The notes below the pieces were generated by a model. That model was given only the letters and a program-made list of their open reading frames with translations, did not search any database and was not told where the DNA came from. A program made the translations under genes and the position numbers. 6,992 nt of DNA, from positions 1-6,992 of the forward strand of contig CALBGF010000036.1 of the NCBI GenBank assembly GCA_937893635.1, in the 5' to 3' direction. The DNA comes from an uncultured Mollicutes bacterium. Lineage in GTDB: Bacteria > Bacillota_I > Bacilli_A > RFN20 > CAG-826. Below, one piece after another: positions 1 through 5,189 of the stretch. Each line of letters starts with the position of its first letter. Within the stretch, counting starts at the first letter, position 1.

Positions 1-71
1 CCTATACGGGATTCGAACCCATGAATGCATGCGTGAAAGGCATGTGAGTTAAGCCTCTTCTCCAATAGGCC
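1..71 (-). tRNA. tRNA-Glu (UUC), 3' end cut by window edge
   Basis: The reverse complement folds as a tRNA. The 5' acceptor strand GGCCTAT (from 71) pairs with ATAGG at the window edge. The D arm is GAG/CTC. The anticodon stem is CATGC/GCATG around loop CTTTCAC, with anticodon TTC at 37-35. The T arm is ATGGG/CCCGT around TTCGAAT. The last two acceptor bases, the discriminator and any CCA lie beyond position 1. It sits 7 nt behind tRNA-Asn and is probably co-transcribed with it from the promoter at 190-218. Confidence 0.95.
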
Positions 72-78
72 AAAAAAA

Positions 79-154
79 TGGCGCTTACTGTAGGACTCGA
101 ACCTACGACCGATCGGTTAACAGCCGATAGCTCTACCGACTGAGCTAAGTAAGC
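79..154 (-). tRNA. tRNA-Asn (GUU) with encoded CCA
   Basis: This is a complete cloverleaf on the minus strand. The acceptor GCTTACT (from 154) pairs with AGTAAGC, followed by discriminator G82 and an encoded CCA at 81-79. The anticodon stem ATCGG/CCGAT encloses loop CTGTTAA, with anticodon GTT at 121-119. The T loop is TTCGAGT. It is the first gene of a tRNA unit that continues into tRNA-Glu and possibly past the window edge. Confidence 0.97.
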
Positions 155-159
155 GTGTT

Positions 160-187
160 TTTTTGCTTAACTATCGCTAAGCAAAAA
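160..187 (-). other. 10-bp inverted repeat in the tRNA leader
   Basis: The perfect inverted repeat TTTTTGCTTA (160-169) / TAAGCAAAAA (178-187) has an 8-nt loop. It lies between the tRNA promoter and tRNA-Asn. Neither strand has a U run after the hairpin; the A/T tracts are inside the stem, so it is not a standard intrinsic terminator. If transcription starts about 7 nt after the -10 box (near 183), only the GCUUA/UAAGC part would form in the leader, which RNase P would then remove. Confidence 0.5.
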
Positions 188-189
188 GA

Positions 190-218
190 ATAATATCATA
201 GATAAAAATAAATTTCAA
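190..218 (-). promoter_or_regulatory. Sigma-A type promoter for the tRNA unit (extended -10)
   Basis: Read on the minus strand, there is a -35 TTGAAA (218-213), a 17-bp spacer, and a -10 TATTAT (195-190) directly preceded by TGA, which is an extended -10 TGn element. The predicted start is near 183, about 29 nt before the mature end of tRNA-Asn. It lies in the gap between acpP and the tRNA genes, where a stable-RNA promoter is expected. Confidence 0.75.
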
Positions 219-236
219 CAATTATTTAACAAATTA

Positions 237-458
237 TTAAAGTTTTTTTTCAATTGACTTTAATACATCTTCAACAGTCTTGAAACTCATTAATTCTTCA
301 TTACTAAATTCAACACCATATTTTTCTTCAATATCCATAATTAATTCTACTAAGTCTAAAGAATCTAAGCCTAAAGCTTTTAATTCCATATTAGGATCGA
401 TATTGTCTACTTTTACTTTTTCAGCAAACATATTTTTAATTTCTTCTAGTTTGTTCAT
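237..458 (-). CDS. acpP: Acyl carrier protein
   Basis: This 73-residue acyl carrier protein carries growing acyl chains as thioesters on a 4'-phosphopantetheine arm during fatty acid and phospholipid synthesis in the cytoplasm. The attachment site is the GLDSLDLVEL motif, with the modified serine at residue 33. Around it is the usual four-helix, acidic pattern (DIEEKYGVEF, then FKTVEDV), and the length fits the family. The start is fixed by a strong ribosome binding site, GAGGTGAT, 6-7 nt before the ATG. It has its own promoter at 485-512 and stands alone, not next to other fab or plsX genes in this window. No clear intrinsic terminator follows it before the tRNA promoter. Family assignment is secure. 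Whether it is the main ACP or one of several cannot be told from here. Confidence 0.95.
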   Translation of the reverse strand: MNKLEEIKNMFAEKVKVDNIDPNMELKALGLDSLDLVELIMDIEEKYGVEFSNEELMSFKTVEDVLKSIEKKL

Positions 459-484
459 CTTGTAATCACCTCAACTTCAAAATT

Positions 485-512
485 ATTATACCACATAAGT
501 TTTTTTTGTAAA
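485..512 (-). promoter_or_regulatory. Promoter of acpP (extended -10)
   Basis: On the minus strand there is a -35 TTTACA (512-507), a 16-bp spacer, and a perfect -10 TATAAT (490-485) preceded by TGG, a TGn extension. The expected start is near 478, giving a leader of about 20 nt that contains the GAGGTGAT ribosome binding site. The -35 box lies inside the T-rich tail of the upstream operon's terminator. Confidence 0.8.
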
Positions 513-516
513 ACTA

Positions 517-548
517 AATAAAGAGGATTAATGAAAATCCCCTTTATT
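517..548 (-). terminator. Intrinsic terminator of the tad-like operon
   Basis: A 13-bp stem (517-529 with 536-548, one G-U pair in the minus-strand RNA) closes a 6-nt loop. On the minus strand it is followed by TAGTTTTAC. It begins 9 nt after the stop codon of the 50-codon gene at 557-709, so it marks the end of the eight-gene operon. The U tract is short and broken by a G, so termination may be incomplete and could leak into acpP. Confidence 0.75.
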
Positions 549-556
549 ACTGCTTA

Positions 557-709
557 CTATTTACTGCTTGTTTTTGTGATAGTTTCACTAGCTCTTTCAG
601 TGATAGCGCTATTGGCGGAATTAAATATTGCTTGATAACTAGCAACTAATCCACCAAAGACCATTAATACTAAAAGTACACCTAAAATTTGACCTTTAAG
701 TTCTCCCAT
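557..709 (-). CDS. Flp-like small pilin candidate, 50 residues
   Basis: This short gene is easily missed by size cut-offs. An ATG at 709-707 lies 6 nt after a strong AAAGGAG ribosome binding site, and the frame runs 50 codons to TAG. The product begins MGELKGQ, has one membrane segment (about residues 8-24, ILGVLLVLMVFGG), and ends in a Ser/Thr/Ala-rich tail (about 31-50). Size, N-terminal hydrophobic helix and position at the end of a TadABC-type operon resemble Flp pilins, the major subunit of Tad fibres. However, there is no clear prepilin-peptidase site: no Glu at the fifth position after Gly2 or Gly6. It starts 13 nt after the preceding gene and is followed by a terminator, so it is the last gene of the operon. 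The coding call is well supported. The pilin role is inferred from context and topology. It could instead be a small membrane accessory peptide. Confidence 0.75.
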   Translation of the reverse strand: MGELKGQILGVLLVLMVFGGLVASYQAIFNSANSAITERASETITKTSSK

Positions 710-722
710 GTTTTGCTCCTTT

Positions 723-1061
723 CTATTCTATATATCCAATTACTATAGTGCGACTTACTTGAATGAGATATTCTCTATTATCAAAAAGTCCAGTATAGGA
801 ATGTAGAATGCTAAATGAAATAAAATCTCCAAACCCAACATTAGCAGAAGTTTCATTTTTAAAATCGACATAATATGTATCTTCAACATATTGAATTAGT
901 TCATCAGTTATCTTGCCTTCTTTCTGGATGACAAAAGAAATTTGAGTTGCTATATTTTCTAAAGCGATATATTTAGATTGAATAAATGAGGCATCACCTA
1001 ATAACATAATTAATGGTATTGTTATTAATAATGCTAATATATTTCCTAAATTAGATGCCAT
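723..1061 (-). CDS. Pseudopilin-like membrane protein (possible TadE/TadF counterpart)
   Basis: This 112-residue protein has one hydrophobic N-terminal helix (about residues 5-22, with LGNILALLITIPLIML). A mixed extracytoplasmic part of about 90 residues follows and ends in VSRTIVIGYIE. That layout matches TadE/TadF minor pseudopilins, which sit beside the Flp subunit gene in Tad loci. I see no specific TadE signature, so the family name is by analogy. The start is fixed by AGGAGG 8 nt upstream, located inside the 3' end of the TadC-like gene, which it overlaps by 11 nt; translation is probably coupled. The Flp-like gene starts 13 nt after its stop. Gene reality is very likely; function is moderately supported by position. 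Confidence 0.7.
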   Translation of the reverse strand: MASNLGNILALLITIPLIMLLGDASFIQSKYIALENIATQISFVIQKEGKITDELIQYVEDTYYVDFKNETSANVGFGDFISFSILHSYTGLFDNREYLIQVSRTIVIGYIE

Positions 1062-1719
1062 CCAACATACCTCCTATTATGCTTACAATGCCTATGATTA
1101 TAATGATTGTGATAATTGCGGCTCCTACAACTGGTAACAAATTTAATGAATCATAACGACTATTTATATTCTTTATAATCTTCTGCTCATTATCTTTTTT
1201 TAATTGTGAAAATAGTGGCGTAAATCTAGAAATATAGGTAATATCAGTACCATTTTCAACCATTAGATATAATGAAATCATTACTTGCTGTATTAATGAT
1301 GAACTAAAATTATTGGCAAATGTAATAAAAGGTGTAACAGATTTATCTTCATCAATATCCGCTAATAGAGTTATAAATAACTTATTTAAATTATCATTAC
1401 ATATTTCTAGTATTTCATTAATTGATTGATAAACATTATATCCATTACTTAAATATGTTTGGATGTAGTTCATAGTAGTAACAAATTCATTCTCAAGTGA
1501 TTGTTTGTAACTAATTATTCTTTTGTCATAATTAATATTAAAAATGTATAGTATTAAAAATATGGCTAGAAAAGTAAATAGTATTAATTTAATATTTTTA
1601 AAATAGATAGCAAAAAAGACAATTAAGCAATTAACAATAAAAATTGTTAAAACTATTTTAGTTATTTCTTTTTTGTAATTTAAATTAAGATTTATAATTT
1701 TATTTTTTAGTTTTTTCAT
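1051..1719 (-). CDS. tadC: TadC-like inner-membrane platform protein (T2SSF family)
   Basis: This 222-residue membrane protein has two N-terminal membrane helices (about 21-40 and 44-61). A cytoplasmic helical part follows (about 70-185, including LENEFVTTMNYIQTYLSNGY and VMISLYLMVENGTDI), then a long C-terminal hydrophobic helix (about 192-217, rich in Ile). This is the T2SSF/GspF-like layout of Tad platform proteins. In Tad systems TadB and TadC form the membrane base that couples the TadA ATPase to pilin extrusion. The start is supported by GGAGAT 8 nt upstream. The gene overlaps the TadB-like gene by 20 nt and the following pseudopilin-like gene by 11 nt. It is shorter than many TadC proteins (near 300 residues), in keeping with a streamlined genome. 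B versus C is assigned by gene order, so the two names could be exchanged. Confidence 0.75.
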   Translation of the reverse strand: MKKLKNKIINLNLNYKKEITKIVLTIFIVNCLIVFFAIYFKNIKLILFTFLAIFLILYIFNINYDKRIISYKQSLENEFVTTMNYIQTYLSNGYNVYQSINEILEICNDNLNKLFITLLADIDEDKSVTPFITFANNFSSSLIQQVMISLYLMVENGTDITYISRFTPLFSQLKKDNEQKIIKNINSRYDSLNLLPVVGAAIITIIIIIGIVSIIGGMLDGI

Positions 1720-2398
1720 AGTTTATTATCTCCAAAGAGTTAAAACAGTTTTTAAGCAATAAATGAATAGAAAATAGTTCAAAAATAAAGAAAAATATAA
1801 TGCCATATATGAATAAATTGCTTTTTGCCATCATTACAAATACATTAGTTAATCCAAAACGGCAAAACACGATAATAGCGGTAGAAAAGCCCCATAAAAT
1901 TGAACACTCGTATATTTTTCTAGTGTTAATTGCTTGTAAAGTGGAAACAATTTCGACATTACGCCTTAATTCTTCACGTAATAATTCTGTCATCTTTAAA
2001 AAATTGCCACCATTATTGATATACAAATGTAAAATGTTTAAGAAAACTTGATAATTAGGAAAACTAAAATATGATTCTAAACTCTTAAGGTTTTCATAGT
2101 TATCAATTGAAACTAGTTTATTTAATTCTTTTTTTAATTGTTTACTAACTTGTAATGAAGTATCTTGATATGCTTTATCTAATGAGTTTGAGATACTTAA
2201 ACTAATTGAAAAGGTATTAATAAAGTTGTTACATTCCTTAGTCTTTTGTATAAAAGTAAAATATTTTTTAAATTTGATATTAACATATAACGAATATAAG
2301 AAAGTAAAAATAGTGAAAATACCAGCAAATACATAATTATTTAAAGTAAAATAGATTAAAATAAAGACAATAAAGCTAATTATTAAACCGATAATCAT
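1700..2398 (-). CDS. tadB: TadB-like inner-membrane platform protein (T2SSF family)
   Basis: This 232-residue membrane protein lies directly downstream of the secretion ATPase. Two N-terminal membrane helices (about 1-18 and 23-40) are followed by a cytoplasmic T2SSF-type helical region (about 50-160; FINTFSISLSISNSLDKAY, then LHLYINNGGNFLKMTELLREEL). Two hydrophobic segments close it near 164-182 and 192-215. The 'INNGGNFLKM' stretch resembles the G-rich turn typical of TadB/GspF folds. It is expected to form the membrane base of the pilus machine with TadC. I chose the ATG at 2398 because AGGAGGG lies 11 nt before it. An earlier in-frame ATG at 2425 would add MILRRVIIT but has no ribosome binding site and would put that AGGAGG inside the coding region. 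Those extra residues include RR before the first helix, so the longer form remains possible. It overlaps the ATPase gene by 23 nt. Confidence 0.78.
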   Translation of the reverse strand: MIIGLIISFIVFILIYFTLNNYVFAGIFTIFTFLYSLYVNIKFKKYFTFIQKTKECNNFINTFSISLSISNSLDKAYQDTSLQVSKQLKKELNKLVSIDNYENLKSLESYFSFPNYQVFLNILHLYINNGGNFLKMTELLREELRRNVEIVSTLQAINTRKIYECSILWGFSTAIIVFCRFGLTNVFVMMAKSNLFIYGIIFFFIFELFSIHLLLKNCFNSLEIINYEKTKK

Positions 2399-3359
2399 CG
2401 TTATTATTACCCTCCTTAGTATCATAAATTACTTTTAAAGATAAATCGCTTTTAAACACACCAATTTGATCAATGTAACGAATTAATACGCCATTTTCAT
2501 ATTTGATTGCTACATGCACTCCAATATCAAATGCACTATATATTTCATTCATTAAAATTGAAGAATCAATAGAATTGTTTGTGCTTTGCATAATCATTTG
2601 TAATATTCTTGATGGCGTAGTTTCTAAATTTTTAGCGTGAATAGTGGTAATTAGAGGATGACCAGTTAAAATAGAACGAATTATCGGATACATTTCTTTT
2701 CCGCGTGCTTCGGTAATTATTGTCCAATCTGGATTAAATCTTAGTGAATTGCTAATTAAATCATCTAAAGTACAATAAGAAGAATGAGCATCATATTGCC
2801 AGTATGTTATATCCATATTGCTGCTATCAATTCCTATGAGTTCAGAAACATTATCAATGACTATAATTCGCGAATTTCTATCGCAAAATGTCAATAAATG
2901 TTTTTGTAATTCAGTTTTTCCTGAACCAGTTTCGCCACATATAACTATTGATTTCTTGTTTTGTATGGCTGTTTTTAGAAATGCAAAAACTTTATTAGGA
3001 GTTGTTGCTATAATCGTATCAGCATTTATGCCTTTACTTCCTTTTCTTAATGCAAATGTGGCACATTTTTCATATAATTTTCGACATATAGAACTATGTA
3101 CTGCATTAAAACGATATTCTTGAATAGATACATCTAAGATTGGAGTAGTAAGTGAGAACATTTGCTCAGTTAAATTTGCTATTTGTCTAATAAAATTATT
3201 AGCATTTTCTGGAGATAATTTTATATTTGATTTGTGCTTGCCTTTGTTATCTTGATAATATATGTCTTTCCCATTATAAGAAATATCTGTTATTTTTTTA
3301 TTGCCTAATAATGGCTTTAAAAATGAATTATTTATATATTCGTATGCTTTATTATACAT
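2376..3359 (-). CDS. tadA: TadA/CpaF-type secretion ATPase
   Basis: This 327-residue cytoplasmic ATPase of the type II/IV secretion family is expected to form a hexamer that powers pilus assembly. The N-terminal part (about 1-110) keeps the CpaF-like stretch PILDVSIQEYRFNAVHSSI (73-91). The nucleotide site has a Walker A GETGSGKT at 142-149, an Asp box RIIVIDNVSEL (164-174), a Walker B region RFNPDWTIITEARG (207-220, catalytic Glu 217), and a His box GHPLITTIHAKN (233-244). The usual GE[VA]R motif reads TEAR here. There is no tetracysteine motif of the GspE/PilB/ComGA branch, which supports the Tad branch. At 327 residues it is shorter than most CpaF proteins, lacking much of the N-terminal extension. 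The ATG at 3359 has GGAAGAA just upstream and overlaps the preceding gene by 8 nt. The TadB-like gene follows. Confidence 0.9.
   Translation of the reverse strand: MYNKAYEYINNSFLKPLLGNKKITDISYNGKDIYYQDNKGKHKSNIKLSPENANNFIRQIANLTEQMFSLTTPILDVSIQEYRFNAVHSSICRKLYEKCATFALRKGSKGINADTIIATTPNKVFAFLKTAIQNKKSIVICGETGSGKTELQKHLLTFCDRNSRIIVIDNVSELIGIDSSNMDITYWQYDAHSSYCTLDDLISNSLRFNPDWTIITEARGKEMYPIIRSILTGHPLITTIHAKNLETTPSRILQMIMQSTNNSIDSSILMNEIYSAFDIGVHVAIKYENGVLIRYIDQIGVFKSDLSLKVIYDTKEGNNNDDYRFNN
2410..2416 (-). promoter_or_regulatory. Strong internal ribosome binding site that decides the tadB start
   Basis: AGGAGGG on the minus strand lies inside the last codons of the ATPase gene (coding Lys-Glu-Gly) and 11 nt before the ATG at 2398. 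It favours that ATG over the one at 2425, which lies upstream of this site and has no purine-rich element. The spacing is a little long but usable. Confidence 0.6.
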
Positions 3360-3732
3360 AATTTTCTTCCAGACTTAATTTGTAACTTTTGTCATAAGTA
3401 AAAGTGACATTTACATTTACTTTTAATCGTACATTTACAGTTTTGCAAGCATAAGTACAAGGCGTTAAATCATTGTAATAAGAGTTAATATATAAATAAA
3501 AATTATCAGCAAAATCAGTCAAATTATAACTTAATGTTTTTGATAATACATTTGATAAAGTATGTAAATCAATGTAAACATCATCAAGACTATCATTAAG
3601 TGTAATAGAGTTTTCAAGTGATGATTTTAAAGAAGTATAAAATCTTTGATTAATGCTTTCTTTTGCTGTTATATTCATAAAATTATTAACTGAAAAAATT
3701 GTTATAGTAGCAACGAGAAAAAAGATAATCAT
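3352..3732 (-). CDS. Membrane-anchored pseudopilin-like protein, unknown family
   Basis: This 126-residue protein has an N-terminal hydrophobic helix starting at residue 1 (MIIFFLVATITIFSV, about 1-16), then an outside part. The middle (about 25-90) looks helical. The C-terminal third has strand-like alternation (VNVRLKVNVNVTFTYD, 99-114), and there is a close cysteine pair, Cys92 and Cys96. The anchor-plus-globular layout suits a minor pilin or pseudopilin; I recognise no family. Its ATG overlaps the stop of the exported-protein gene as ATGA, with GAGG 10 nt upstream, and its end overlaps the ATPase start by 8 nt. It is therefore translationally locked between the two, suggesting a role in the same machine. 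Gene reality is likely; function is unassigned. Confidence 0.7.
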   Translation of the reverse strand: MIIFFLVATITIFSVNNFMNITAKESINQRFYTSLKSSLENSITLNDSLDDVYIDLHTLSNVLSKTLSYNLTDFADNFYLYINSYYNDLTPCTYACKTVNVRLKVNVNVTFTYDKSYKLSLEENYV

Positions 3733-4718
3733 TTTAATTTAACCTCGATTTCATTGTCATTTTGATAATTGTCACTTTCATCAATTTTTACACAATATTT
3801 AGAAGTTGAACAACTACCAATATATTTGTTTAATATATTTGTTGATTCAACATTAATATTTAGAGCTTGATAGCCAAGACTTTTGAATTGATAAATTGTT
3901 TTTAAATAAGAAGTTTTAGAATTCTTTGGAACAAAAATAGTGGTTGTGGGTATGAATCCATCTTTAGGAATACGACTTAATAAAAAAGTTTGGACATTAT
4001 AATATAGTTTTTCATTAAGTTCCATTTGATAAGTATTTGTGTCAGTTTCTTTTAAAATGTAAGAAATCTTCACTACTTTATTTTCATCTTGTAATAATGG
4101 AAAATTATCATCTGCATCATCAATAATTAGCCATACTTCTTTTCTATCTACCACATTCTCTTTTGTATAAGAAGTTTTATAAGTTATTTTTAAATTATTA
4201 ACATTGATATAAGGAAACGATCTAATTAATCTATTATCAAAAGAAAATCTAATATATTCACTATATCTTTTTTCATAGCCATCAGCTTGACATATTTGTA
4301 AGGCGCTATCTCGCTGATAAGTTTTAGATGTAGTGATAGTTTGATATGTATTTCTAGCAACATATAATACAAATTCTCGTACACAATAGAATGTATCACT
4401 TTGAGCAGTTATTGTTAAATATGCTTCATCTTCAATATATCCAGAACTTAAAGTAAATCTTCCAATATAACTGCCATTAACATTTACAACTTTTGTGCTA
4501 ATGATTTTCGCAATGCCATCAGTTTTAGTTACAATTGCTTTAAATTCTACATCGCATTTTATACTAGAAACAAATGTGTATCTGATTGTATGAAGTCTCA
4601 GTGCTTCATTAAAAGCAGTTATTCTTATATTGGCAAAACGATTTTTCAGTGTGGTTTCTGTTCTTGAAATCATATTAATACTAAATAAAACAATTGCAAA
4701 TAATTTTTTTATAAGCAT
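3729..4718 (-). CDS. Exported protein of unknown family in the tad-like operon
   Basis: This 329-residue protein has a signal-peptide-like start: MLIKK, a hydrophobic stretch to about residue 16, then polar residues. The rest is rich in Thr, Tyr, Asn and short beta-strand patterns (for example FKAIVTKTDGIAK and EAYLTITAQ), as in cell-surface beta proteins. There is no second membrane helix and no LPXTG anchor. It has five cysteines (55, 112, 143, 303, 309), the last two as a close pair in SCSTSKYC. I do not recognise the family. It overlaps the upstream helix-turn-helix-like gene by 10 nt and has no clear ribosome binding site, so translation probably depends on coupling. It meets the next gene as ATGA, with TGA as its stop. 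Being second in the operon, it may be a surface-exposed fibre, tip or adhesin component; this is inference. Confidence 0.72.
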   Translation of the reverse strand: MLIKKLFAIVLFSINMISRTETTLKNRFANIRITAFNEALRLHTIRYTFVSSIKCDVEFKAIVTKTDGIAKIISTKVVNVNGSYIGRFTLSSGYIEDEAYLTITAQSDTFYCVREFVLYVARNTYQTITTSKTYQRDSALQICQADGYEKRYSEYIRFSFDNRLIRSFPYINVNNLKITYKTSYTKENVVDRKEVWLIIDDADDNFPLLQDENKVVKISYILKETDTNTYQMELNEKLYYNVQTFLLSRIPKDGFIPTTTIFVPKNSKTSYLKTIYQFKSLGYQALNINVESTNILNKYIGSCSTSKYCVKIDESDNYQNDNEIEVKLK

Positions 4719-5065
4719 ATATTATAATATTTTAGAAACATCATCATTGCATGTTTCTTTTTACGATAGAAAGAACTACGAGAATACAAAGGAAGCCACC
4801 AATCTTTGTTTCGATAATAAAATTCATTGATAATAAATACTCTATCACTTTCATCAAGAGTAAAAAGTGCTTGCCTTACTTTAAAAAGTAGATACATGCT
4901 TTTGGCGTTACCACTACTAAAATAAGGATAATCTTCTTCTTTTAATAAAATACTATTACGAGCTAAAAAATTACTACTAAATGTTATGTTTCTAATTTTA
5001 ATAAAAATATCATTAATATCTTTTTCCATACTTTTATATGATGCTCGCTTTTTATGAACACTCAT
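4709..5065 (-). CDS. Small helix-turn-helix-like protein, first gene of the tad-like operon
   Basis: This 118-residue basic cytoplasmic protein has no membrane segment. The C-terminal half (about 68-115) reads FTLDESDRVFIINEFYYRNKD, then WWLPLYSRSSFYRKKKHAMMMFL. This resembles the tail of sigma-70 region 4-like or ArpU-type DNA-binding proteins: a 'Leu..Asp-Arg' first helix, then a Ser-Ser-Phe-Tyr-Arg-Lys recognition helix. That resemblance is from pattern memory only. A strong GGGAGGT sits 6 nt before the ATG at 5065. The stop overlaps the start of the exported-protein gene by 10 nt. As the first gene it could regulate the operon, or be an unrelated housekeeping protein sharing the transcript. 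The gene is well supported; the DNA-binding role is tentative. Confidence 0.72.
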   Translation of the reverse strand: MSVHKKRASYKSMEKDINDIFIKIRNITFSSNFLARNSILLKEEDYPYFSSGNAKSMYLLFKVRQALFTLDESDRVFIINEFYYRNKDWWLPLYSRSSFYRKKKHAMMMFLKYYNICL

Positions 5066-5128
5066 TTTTTAACCTCCCATATAACATATAGTGAATAAAA
5101 AGATAAAAAGCGAAAAAAAAGTAAAAAA

Positions 5129-5157
5129 TTTATATTTAAAGTGAAATGAAATGTTGT
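5129..5157 (-). promoter_or_regulatory. Weak candidate promoter for the tad-like operon
   Basis: On the minus strand, ACAACA (5157-5152) and TATAAA (5134-5129) are 17 bp apart, which would give a leader of roughly 60 nt. The -35 match is poor (3 of 6). The AT-rich stretch nearer the gene offers other weak boxes, such as TATATG near 5090. It overlaps the better promoter of the divergent kinase gene. Confidence 0.25.
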
Positions 5158-5163
5158 TATACT
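5135..5163 (+). promoter_or_regulatory. Promoter of the guanylate-kinase-like gene (extended -10)
   Basis: A -35 TTTAAA (5135-5140), a 17-bp spacer and a -10 TATACT (5158-5163) preceded by TGT (a TGn extension). The expected start is near 5170, about 20 nt before the ATG, with the GAGGA ribosome binding site in the leader. It lies in the 124-bp divergent gap (5066-5189) shared with the tad-like operon. Confidence 0.65.
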
Positions 5164-5189
5164 TACGATATAAAAAGTGAGGATTCATT

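Noticed and set aside
280..465. Plus-strand open frame of 61 codons opposite acpP
   Set aside because: It is antisense to a certain gene, has no ribosome binding site, and its composition is what the reverse of an AT-rich gene gives.
1800..2051. Plus-strand open frame opposite tadB
   Set aside because: Antisense to a convincing membrane protein gene; no ribosome binding site and no recognisable domain.
2818..3123. Plus-strand open frame opposite the ATPase Walker A region
   Set aside because: It mirrors the conserved ATPase codons and has no translation signals.
2376..3359. ComGA-type competence ATPase instead of TadA
   Set aside because: No tetracysteine motif, two separate short T2SSF proteins follow, and the N-terminal pattern matches CpaF/TadA.
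3729..3731. Possible TGA=Trp code as in mycoplasmas
   Set aside because: TGA ends the exported-protein gene exactly at an ATGA overlap, and tryptophans in the ATPase are TGG.
4721..4726. Perfect TATAAT on the minus strand just before the exported-protein ATG
   Set aside because: No -35 box at the right distance, and a start there would fall after the ATG; more likely chance in an AT-rich junction.
4630..4830. Plus-strand open frame across the junction of two operon genes
   Set aside because: Antisense to both genes, which are linked by a normal stop/start overlap.
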